Source: Parus major (lineage: Eukaryota > Chordata > Aves > Passeriformes > Paridae). Taken from it: 64,000 nucleotides of DNA. The notes under the pieces are model-generated. The model did not search any database. It was not told the origin of the DNA and saw only the letters and a list, made by a program, of their open reading frames with translations. The stretch lies in the NCBI RefSeq assembly GCF_001522545.3, contig NC_031770.1, positions 8,273,321-8,337,320 on the forward strand, written 5' to 3'. A program made the position numbers and the translations under genes. Each line of letters opens with the position of its first letter. The stretch's first letter is position 1. This document shows, piece after piece, positions 51,197 to 60,806 of this stretch.

Positions 51197-51480
51197 ATGT
51201 TAGAATTGCAATTTACTATAAACCTTCTTAGCAGGCAGGTAATCAACTTAACAGAGTTTATTGCACAAGCAGCTGTTCAGCAATCTAATATTATTATTCT
51301 TTTTTTTTTCTACCTGTTATTTGCAGCTGCAGAACAGGATAAATCCACATTAGTTCCAGTCTGCCTGACAAACAATCTCATCTCTGCCATGTTCTAATTT
51401 TCTATAACTTTCAAGACCTGGCTTCTGCGAAGTATGAAGCACATAAATTGAACAAAATAACTTTGAATAAAACAAGCCTG
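51197..51480. promoter_or_regulatory. Enhancer-like block with E-box palindrome
   Basis: TGCAGCTGCA at 51322-51331 is a perfect 10-bp palindrome with a CAGCTG E-box in its centre, in a pyrimidine-flanked setting. Surrounding words (CAGGCAGGTAATC, GGATAAATCCACATTAG, CTATAACTTTCAAGACC) are complex, non-repetitive and typical of conserved non-coding DNA. Weak evidence on its own; its place within the 50.7-53.0 kb cluster adds some weight. Confidence 0.3.
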
Positions 51481-52080
51481 CTTAGTTTCTCTGGTTTACA
51501 TGCCATAGGCTTGGCAGTTATATGGCATGTTAGTGATTTCTTTCTGTTTGTTTGGTTTTGGCTTCTGCTTTTTCTGTTTGTTTTCGAAAAGGGTTTACTG
51601 ATGTTTGTCAGTGGTTAGTGGAATTGCTAATGTTTTAACATGATAAGGAGAATAACCCTAGGTGCTTATAGCATTTGAAGCAAGGCACAGCAACGAGGTG
51701 AGATGAATAGGTGTGTTCTTTCTAAAGATGGTATGTGCAGTAACAATGTCAGGGCTTTTAAACCACGGTCTTGTTTCCCTAAAGCATTCTTCATAATCGC
51801 ATTCAGCTTTCATTGAACGTGGCAAGGGGGGAAAACCGATAGTGTGCATGTCACTGCATAGCATGGCGTAGCTCTTTTAATGCTGGCCCTTTATAATCTT
51901 TGTAGGGTCTTGTAACTTTTCTGATTTTTGCCCAGGGATAACTTTTCTCTTATTTTAACATAGTTCCTTTTGTCTGCTTTGGCCAGTAATTGACTTTGTC
52001 CTTTTTTCATTTATTTCTCTGCCTCCTGGTTGTAGCATCTTCTCCCTGGAGTCTCAGGTTAGAAGTTTTCCCTTTTGTGA

Positions 52081-52640
52081 AACCATGACAGGTGCCTAAT
52101 TGAATGATGAATGTCCCTTTATTACTCTGTAATTGAACTGCCAGCTTTTTGATTGGTTTGTGGAGATGCTCCACTCCTCATCAAGCACTGCGGGGGGCTC
52201 CAGGGCTGGCAGGCTGGGCCTACCCTCCATCTGTCTAATCACATCTCTCCCCTACTTGGGTTTTGGGTGGGGAGGGGGCTCGGGGGGGAGGAAAGTCATA
52301 ATAAATTATGCTAATTCGGCGTCGCCGTGACAATAAGAATATCGCATTGTTACGTGCGTGGTGGCGGCAAACGCGAGAAGACGTTTTGTCGTCGTGGCTG
52401 CCTGGCCTGACAGGCCCCCGATGAAGATTAATGGCCCTCACCTGAGTGACAGAGCGGGGGATTGTGGGGCAGAGAGGGTCATTCATCATACTCTGACAGG
52501 TGTCATTCACTCCGACAGCCGCACCACTGCCGCCTGGATAGCGGTTCCATTTTTCTGCCGGTTAAGCAAGGAGTTTAATAACATCCCCAGAATTAAAACT
52601 CATTCTTTGTAGCAGGTCTGACAGCTGAAAATAAGAAAAT
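52081..52640. promoter_or_regulatory. Candidate ultraconserved developmental enhancer (TALE/PBX-HOX type)
   Basis: Five TGACAG words, the core of MEIS/PREP/TGIF sites, occur on the plus strand at 52086, 52408, 52447, 52494 and 52619; about 0.14 would be expected by chance in this length. The one at 52494-52505 forms TGACAGGTGTCA, the palindromic TALE dimer site with one mismatch at the centre. TGATGAAT, a PBX-HOX-type word (TGATNNAT), occurs at 52106-52113 and inverted at 52481-52488; the latter extends to TGATGAATGA, the full TGATNNAT[GT][AG] form. About 13 CpGs are packed into 52316-52395. TTTATTA, GATTGG and GATTAATGG words add to the picture. MEIS plus PBX-HOX sites together are the known architecture of HOX-responsive hindbrain and trunk enhancers. 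The target gene is unknown. Confidence 0.6.
52265..52288 (+). other. Canonical G-quadruplex motif
   Basis: Four G-tracts of 3, 4, 5 and 7 bases are separated by loops of 1, 1 and 3 bases. Very short loops predict a stable parallel quadruplex. It lies about 30 bases before the CpG cluster of the candidate enhancer. Confidence 0.7.
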
Positions 52641-52739
52641 CAATTCTTCACATGTTATAGCACAGTTAACTGACTAGGGTTTTGACTTTAATTTAGTCTT
52701 TGGGCTGAATTTCAAGTAGGCTGCTTTTGTAAGACATCA

Positions 52740-53000
52740 TCTATTAAAATTTACCAATAGCACTAACTTCACTTTTATTATTATGTCTGGATTAAAATGC
52801 AGCCTTTAATAGTGGATGTCATCTTCATTTGGTGCAAGCTCAAGATCTTACAGCTCTGGTGAGGGATATTCGACTTCAGCCTCATTAGTGATGTTTATAG
52901 CTTCTCTCTTCATTAATATTGATCCCTTAAACTACAGAGAAAAACAAGACAGACACTAATACGAACCACTTTGTATCATTAAACTGTTTGGATTTCTTGG
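52740..53000. promoter_or_regulatory. Enhancer-like AT-rich block
   Basis: Complex AT-rich sequence with words such as ACCAATAGC, TTAATAGTGGATGTCATC, CTCATTAGTGATG, TTCATTAATATTGATCC and ACTAATACG. It follows the 52.1-52.6 kb candidate by about 100 bases and may be its shoulder. Texture only. Confidence 0.3.
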
Positions 53001-53584
53001 TTTCAGCCATTGTGGCAAGCTGAATAAAGTATTTCAGAAATAAAAGGAAAAAAAAAAAGAAGAGACAGCACAAACTTCTGGCTACTCTTGGTGGGAAGAA
53101 CCAGTTTAGCCTTATGGCCCTGTGCTGCTGCTGGCTTTGTTCTTCCTAGTGGGACTGGCTAATCCTGGGGAAGGCTTGGAAACAGCCCCTGAGAAAACAG
53201 CACTAAAATAACAACCTTACTATGTGTTTAATGTCTGAGCTGGTGAAGCTAGGACAAAAATGTTTGTTGCCTGTTTCATTTAACTTGTTAAGACTGTCGT
53301 AGCCAAGGGACAGGTGTGACTAGTCGGAAGCCCTGCCATGGAAACATGAATGAAGAGGACAGATTGATGTCTGTTTGTGTAACTTAGGGGGTTTGTGATT
53401 CATCAGTGCGACACCAGCATGAAAAACACAGCCAGGATGCAGAGAAGTGTGAGACCAAGTGTTTCCAGTGGGCCTGGAAGCATTTCTGTTGCTGTATGAG
53501 GTCAGAATGGAGCCCTATCCACAGAAGTGTGTGTAGTGTGGGTCAGTGTAATCTAGGAGGATTAATTCCATGTGGAGTAAGTGC
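53001..53584. other. Non-coding sequence before a CR1 fragment
   Basis: Contains AATAAA at 53023 and an A run at about 53049-53059, which together resemble a transcript end or a simple A tract; no gene body is recognisable upstream. The part from 53404 may belong to the CR1 copy that follows but is too decayed to tell. Confidence 0.45.
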
Positions 53585-53765
53585 CAGAAAACAGGCTGCT
53601 AGGGTGATCAGGAAAATGCAGAGCTGTCTTACAAGGAGAGAACAAAGGACCTCAGCTTGTCTGGACTAATGGAATGAGGGCTGAGGAGAACTGTGACTGC
53701 TCTCTACAAATACTTTAGGGGAAGTAAACGTGGGGAGTTGAGGAGAGGACAGTCTTGGTGGGACA
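53585..53765 (+). mobile_element. CR1-type LINE fragment
   Basis: GCAGAGCTGTCTTACAAGGA, CAGCTTGTCTGGACTAATGG, GAGGGCTGAGGAGAACTG and TGACTGCTCTCTACAAATAC follow the order of a well-known CR1 3'-region segment (GAGGAAAGACTG...CTGGG.TTGTTCAGCCTGGAGAAGAG.AGGCTGAGGGGAGAC, then TTGCTCTCTACAACTAC). The copy is diverged and lacks the final tail seen at 36.1 and 60.8 kb, so it is an internal piece of an older insertion. Confidence 0.65.
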
Positions 53766-56700
53766 GCCCAGGGCATTTCTTCCTGTCCTGTGTTCTTATA
53801 AAGCAAGTAATTTGTCTCCATGTAGATAATAAATCAAGAACTGAAAGAAATTGCATGTGGACCTCTCAGTGTCACTGAAATGTGGGGAAGGAAAGGTTTT
53901 GTTTAGAGGTGGGGAGGGAGGACAGGAATTTGTCACATGTTAGGGTATTTCTTTCTGTCTAGTTGCAAGTGGAGAGGGAGTGTAGGACAGCCAGGCTCCT
54001 CCACAGACTCTCATTCAGGTATCCAGAGTTATATGAGAGAAGTTTGTACACCTCAGTGATGTGAATAGGGGAGTTCTGTGCTTATTTTGTTTTATAGAGA
54101 GCATGTAAGCTTTGAATTCTTGTAAATTTTTCCCTCCACTTGATGTAAAATGTTAATTTTATCCTTGTGAGGCTACTCTGCTTTGAAAGGAAAAATTTTC
54201 TCCTCTGTTTGTTGTTAATGCTATGAATGAGCTGTGTTTAAACAGGGTAGAGGTAAACTGGATGCATAGAGTAGAAAAGCAATTTGACTATACAAAGTAA
54301 TAGATAACATTTTACAAGTCTCTATTTGGTCTTAGCTGATTGTGTATATGTGTGGTGTTTCTTTCCAGTGCAAAAGAGAGGCATGAAGCACTTTTTCTTT
54401 TTCTGAAATCATTAACAAATGATGTTCTCTCTAGTTCCTGCAGGTTATTGCAGTTTTTTTGCACATGAAGCATTAAGTAATAACATAGTATTGGGCAGCC
54501 TCTGATGTCAGAAGAGGAATATTGTATGGATGACACTGTAGATACATATAAAGGTGAAGGAATGTATCTGACCAAAAATTATGTATAGTGGCATGTTTAG
54601 GACCTGTCTGACTCTTGAAAATTAAATAGCACCTTGAGCTCTATTTGGTTCCAGTCTCAGACTGGATTGGAAGAGAAGGATCATCAGTGTGTTAAATTGA
54701 TAGGATAAATTGCTCATAAGTTTGCTATTATTATTTATTAATTGTGAGGCCAAAATCATGTTTATTCTGAATATTTTTAATGTGCAGCTACATGGTGTAT
54801 TAGTGAAGTGAAAATAGAGAAGTGGAAGGGCTCTAGGTGTTTTCCAGTAGAATGATTGCTCTTGTCTTCAGTATCACTCATAAAAATTAGGATTGGTTTA
54901 AAATTATGTGAGTCACTGAGTATTTGGAAAGCAAGTCTTTTCACTAAAGGCAGGTTTTTGATAAAGCAACTCTAAATAAAGAAATGCTTATGAACTTAAA
55001 GAAATATGCCCTCTAATGACTTTTATTTCAGGTAATAAGAGAAACATGATTAAAACACGCCTTTTACCTCACTAATGTAAATGCCTCTATGTCACTTCAG
55101 TTTTTCCCTTCTCAATCTGTCTGACTCTGCACTCCAAAAAGAAAATTCAATGAGAGTTACACATGCGAAAAAATAGGAACTTCACAGTCAGAAATACCTG
55201 CCTGTAGGAATAAATTAACACAAGTTTGTTGTTTGGGGTATTTTTTTTCCTTAAGCCACAGCTATAGGTATCTCACCTACCTTTTCTCATAATTGTCATT
55301 CTAACCTGATGACAAACAGTTGCCCTGGAATTTCCATGTATTTATGCCTTAGTGCAATTTATGTGCCAAGAGGCACCCAATGACTTGTCAGGAGGATACT
55401 GCAGGATCTTTCAGAAGTTTTGTCTCAAAGAGAAAGTGAACATTTTGATTCTTTCTGTGGTAATTTTCCATAGAAGAAATTCTTAACATGCATGTTGTGC
55501 CTGCCAGGCTTAGTCAATCACAAGGAAGATATTTCTCTTTTATCATCTATTAGGCAATAAAATCTATATACTAATCAGTTTCTCCAAGAATTTGTAATAA
55601 TTAAAGGGTACTGGAAAGTTTTGGATACTTCATGCTAGCAGTTGCTGAAGACAGGATGTGATCTTACAACATCAAGGTGGGAAAAGTGATACTGAAGGCC
55701 ATAAAGTGAGTGGGTGACTACTATGACTACACTGTGTTTTGCCAAAATCTGACTTATTTCTGTAGTTTAACATCAAAAAGTAACAATGTATAGAACTTGC
55801 TGCTCGACATCATCCAAAAGGACAGGATAATACGTAATTCCAGTTTAGGAAGTGCTGACCCTGGTGAATTGTGAGGCTGAGATGAGATTAGCACCCTGTT
55901 CTGCATTCCCTCAGACAAGCTGGCCTAGTTACTTTAAGATGTAGGAAGGTATTAACCAGTGCAAATAAAAATAGCAAAAGTAGTGCTAAAGTAGGTTCTC
56001 ACTGAGCTGACTGTACTTTCTGTTCTAATTATTTTCACTAAGACACTAAGCACTGTTGATAGTTCATTCTTTTTTTTCTTTTTTTTTTTCTTTTTTTTTC
56101 CCACCATGAATCCTGGCACCTGTACATCATGGCTTTTTCCTGGGTAACAACATCTGTATGGAAATCTCCCACAGTGTTTTGGGTTTTTGAGTGGATTCTT
56201 ATTACAATACTTAAACCAAAAGAAATGTATTTCTACAGCATGGCCAGGTGCCTGGCTGAGGTGAAGGTTTCACTGACTATACAGAGCCTTAATGACAAGA
56301 GTAAATGAAATCTTTTGGGCATTTGAAGTAGATTTCCCAGCCATCCACAAGTTTGTTAACCTATCCAGAAGGAAACTCTTAACTACCCATGCCTAGATAC
56401 CACCATGGGAAATCTTGGGTATTACTATGTCCACTTACTACTGTGCTCTCATCCAACTAAAATCAACCAAGTCAACTAACTTAGCTGAGTGGACTGATTT
56501 TTAATTTTACCATTAGATATTGACCATTGTGTCAGCTGTTTTGTGGTTATAAAAAGGCATTCAATTCAATTTTTATGTAAGCGATGCTTTTATCCAAGAT
56601 AGCTTCAGATGCATAGTCACTGATAAAAGTGTAAAGTATTTAAAGTTTGATATGAAGTGTACAGCAATGAGAGCATGACTTAAAGAGGAGGTTATGCAGG

Positions 56701-57999
56701 CAATCTGATTCTAGCAGGCTCAATTACAGTAGAAGTTAATTTGATAGGGATCATAGACCTACACTGTAGCCAATTAGTAGGATGAAACTGGAGTACACAC
56801 AACAAAAGGGCCTGATAATAAGCAAAATGCTTAGGAACAGAAGCCAAATGAAAATGAAATAAAAGGCTGTCATCCAAAAATCTCTGGTCTTGAGAACATG
56901 GGACAGCCTCCAAATGGATGATTATGGCATTTATCACAAGGTACATTGGGTCAAAACACCCATTAATGTTGGTACAGAAATTTCATAAACAGGAAACTAC
57001 ATAAAGAAAAAGGTGATTTGGAAAAGGAAGAAAATGTTAATCTAATCTGCTATCAGTTCTCTTGGATCTACAAAGGGAACATACATGCTTAAATTCATTT
57101 TGCCTTTCAGATCATAATTCCTTGTCTGAGTTAGGGTCCTGTTTGCTTTAGGTTTGGTGGTGGCACTGTAGCAGAGAGAGGTATTTCCAGAGGCTGGACC
57201 AACCTAGAGTGATGAGGGAGCCAATATACTTTTATCAGTGCCAGTTTTACCTGACAGGCAGGAGCTCAGGGTGTGTTTCACCAGATTAAAACTTAAATAT
57301 CCTGTAGAATGAGGTGGATTTGTTCTAGCTGCAGGAGAACAAATGGAAGGCTGGACACTTGACCTTAAACACAGGTGACACTGCAGGTAGAGGGCACTTC
57401 AAGGCACAATGGCAGAAAATAAGATGTATGATTTAAGGTATAATGCTGCAGAATGATTTTGGCAAGCTACAGATGATGTTACCAGAATCTAAAAGAGTTA
57501 CAGTAAATAACATTTGTCAGATTGGTAATATGGACTATTGGGTGATCCTTGTGGAAACTGAGCTAATGGCACAGGGGCACAGTGAGGGGATCAATCAAGG
57601 AAGCCTCTAGGAAAGGAAGTGCTCTCCTGAGCAGTGCTGCTTGAAAAGGTTTGGGGCAGAAGGAATGAAAATGACATTGCAAGTAGAAATAACAAAAGAT
57701 AGACCTCACCACATTGGGATTAAAAATTCTGAGGGTGTTTGAGACAACAGACCTATCAAAGAAAGTTCATTTGAGATCATGCTGAGGAGTCCCATTGGAA
57801 CCATGATAATAGATTCATTTTAAGGCCTGAAAAGACCTTTATGTTTATTACTTTTGTAATACAAACCAAAGCACCTTATCTTTTAAATTCACATTAAGCT
57901 GCTAATGTTTATTATCTGAGCATACCAGATGCTTAAGCTAAGAAGGCTTCTTTTCAGAAGATTTAAAATTGTTAAAAATATACCATCTTTTCCTTGCTT
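53766..57999. other. Non-coding sequence, simple repeats only
   Basis: No gene supported in over 4 kb. The only obvious structure is a T-rich tract with scattered C at 56067-56101. Open frames are under 90 codons. Confidence 0.5.
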
Positions 58000-58460
58000 T
58001 AACTGTTCCCTTTGTTAATTATTAATTTTGTCTTTGTGGCTACCAAATATTTCATCATCTTGCACATATTTGTTGCTGATTTAGAGATCAACACATACGG
58101 ATGTCTTTCATTCATATTCAAAAGTGGATAACTTCATCATGTGATGCAATTATCAGACTCCTAACCTTTTTTTGGGTAACCTAGACATGTTACAGAAGTG
58201 TGTCACTCCATGTTATTGCCTTTAACCAAAAAGCAATTTTATTTGTAATTGTTTGGTTGATAAAACCTGTCTTTTTTTCCCCCATCATAAACTAACGAAG
58301 TAATTAGTATTAATTAGCATTAATTTGAATCTTAGTTTTATACATATCTCATCCAAAATCAGTGTTTTCATAGCTTTTCATAAGGCAAATGTCAGGCTGT
58401 TCATCTTAGCATTATCTTAATTTTCCTATTTATGCTTTCTAGTCATTAGCCTTCTTACAG
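58000..58460. promoter_or_regulatory. Homeodomain-site-rich enhancer-like block
   Basis: The centre is 58301-58330, three consecutive 10-bp units: TAATTAGNAT twice, then TAATTTGAAT. Each begins with a TAATT homeodomain core, so three sites fall exactly one helical turn apart. The flanks carry GTTAATTATTAATTTTG (58014-58030), GATGCAATTATC, TTTGTAATTGTTTGGTTG and ATTAGCATTAATT words. The sequence is otherwise complex, not a microsatellite. This suggests a homeodomain-bound enhancer; no gene or promoter is next to it in the window. Confidence 0.45.
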
Positions 58461-60739
58461 ACAGTGGATGAAGCAAATCAAAGACATGGATGGAAAATCT
58501 GTGGCCTGGATGCCACAAAGAAATTGAGCCGAAGAGCTCCTATACCATGGCTGGCCAAAACCCCTGTAGTTCTCAGGATGTTAGCACTGAAAGTTTACCA
58601 GTTTACACAGCTAAACAGTGACCTGTTCCTCACAAAGTAAAAATGGGGAATCTCTAAATCTGCTATAAAAAGTTGAAAGAATACTCACTGTGTTTTTGTG
58701 TGGCTGTGGATGAGCAGAACCCTTTTAGCTTACACAGGGACTAATCTCTGGGCTTTACAAGCCCTTTAAAACTGGAGGAGCCTAGCCAAGAAAGAAATCC
58801 TTGCACTTTAAATTCTTCTTGGTCTGGATTTTGAATTTTGTTAATAAAGCACAAATTGCTTAGAAAATTGTCAGGGTTTGCTGTTGAAAACCTCCTGGGG
58901 ACCGAATTTGAATTCATGCCTGTTTGGGTAGGGACCTCACAGCAGAGATCTCTCTGCAGTGGACAGTTCTGTTCAGATCAGGTGTCAGCCTTTTAGAGCA
59001 TGTTCTTCCTCCTCCTTAATGTCAGGATCAGGCAGATTCAGGCTCTGTTGATGCTGTTTTATGGTGATACATCAAATTATTAATGCAAATCTGTTCAGAA
59101 AAATTCACCTGGTATTACTCAAGCTAAAAAACTCATAACCTGTGAAACTGACTGAGGATAATGTTCAGTTACATCCTCCTGGTATATTTCCTAGAAAGAG
59201 GGTGTATGTTAAAATCCAGATACCTGCATTTATTCTAAAGGTGGGAAATTATTTAGCATTTTTTTCAGATAAATTTGGAGAATCTGCTTGGAAGGAAATG
59301 GTAGTGATAATATCTTCATTGTTCATTGTAGGTAATAACAGATTTCAGGTAATTTTGTTATTCTTCCCTGAAATTTCAGCTGCAAGTTCATCTGTTGAAG
59401 GATTTGACACCTGAGAAATAGCATCAGTTATAAAATATTAGTCTAGCAGGTTGCAGTTCTCCACAAGAATAAAAAAAAATACTGTGCTGTTTAAAATATT
59501 CTTAATTAATGGACATCAGACAACAGTCTGGAAACATACTCAGTCTGTAACACTATAGGAACCACTTCAGGTATCACTGCTACTCTAATTCTTGAGGCAT
59601 TAATGTTGATGGTAAACATGAAAAAAAGAAATACTTTCAGTATGTTGAAAGAAGTATGCTGTGGCAGCAGAGATGCAGAAAATGCTAGTAACTCTTCCTT
59701 ATAGGCTCTCCATGGGAGTAACTGTATTCCAAGTCCATCCCACTGCTTTAAACTCAGCTGAATTATATGATAATTATTCCTTGCTCCCCATTGAAAGGTT
59801 TGGAGTTTACAGGAGTCATGGTGTCACTCTGAAATTTGTACTGGTAATGACACATACAGCTAAATTCTTAATTTAGCCATCTCAGTTAAGTGTCTGAAGC
59901 TCAGTGAGATGAATCTCCAGGCTTAAAATTTCCTGACTTTGGTGTCCCTGTTGGAAAAGCAAAGGTAGCTGAGAGAAGAATGCCCTGATTCAACCAGGCT
60001 CAAGTGAAGTTTTTCATTAAGTTAATAAGAAATGTAGAATAATTTCCTTCAGAAAATGACTCTGGAGGTCATCTGGAGCATCCTTACAGGCAACAGCTGA
60101 TGATGGCTCCTAGTGGACAGTCCTGCTTTTAGTTACTATTTTGCTAAAGGTTAGGTTCCTGTACATAGTGGAGAAACAAAAACAAAAACAAACAAACAAC
60201 AAAAGCCAAAATCTCATTAAATTTAGTGTAACTATGGTGGCTCATTCATATAAATTAATAAATATCATCATGTCATAACATGATTAAGGAATAAAGCCAA
60301 GTGGTTTTAGTTGAAGTTTTCTACATTTAGAAAATTTATATAGAAAATACAGCTGAGGTGATGTAATAGTTGAAGTACTTGTGAAGGTGAGCAGTGTGGG
60401 ACATAGCTAGATATAATTAAACACACCAAAATTAGCATAGAGACAAGATGAAAAAAATAAATGTAGTCACGGGGGACAAGTAATTCTAATTAAATTTAAA
60501 AAAAAAAAGTCAATTAAAAAAGTTGTATTTAAAACTGAGAAAAATATCTATGTAAAAGACCTTGGGGAGATTAATTAAAAAGTAACTACATAAGCTGAGA
60601 AAAAAACTTACCCACCTTTGCTGTTTATCTGCAGTCCCAGTTGCAGAAGGGTCTGGTTAATCTGAAGGCTTTGTGATCATACTGCTATGAAAATTTCTAC
60701 CAACACAATGTACTGGTTCTTTCCATACACATATTGAGG
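58461..60739. other. Non-coding sequence, nothing recognised
   Basis: No gene supported. It contains an A/C tract of CAAA units at about 60178-60203 and an A run at about 60499-60509. Confidence 0.5.
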
Positions 60740-60806
60740 TATTAGGACATGGGTTGGACTTGATGATCCTGAAGGTCTCTTCCAACCTAGTGATTCTGTG
60801 ATTCCT
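60740..60806 (+). mobile_element. CR1 LINE 3' end
   Basis: GGTTGGACTTGATGATCCTG, AAGGTCTCTTCCAACCTA and GTGATTCTGTGATTC are the textbook tail of avian CR1 elements, with only a few substitutions. ATTCTGTGATTC is the terminal short direct repeat typical of CR1. This is a heavily 5'-truncated copy on the plus strand. It is the single best marker that the window is avian. Confidence 0.92.

Noticed and set aside
53020..53062. AATAAA followed by an A run, as a processed pseudogene or gene 3' end
   Set aside because: No gene body, coding remnant or target duplication is recognisable upstream.
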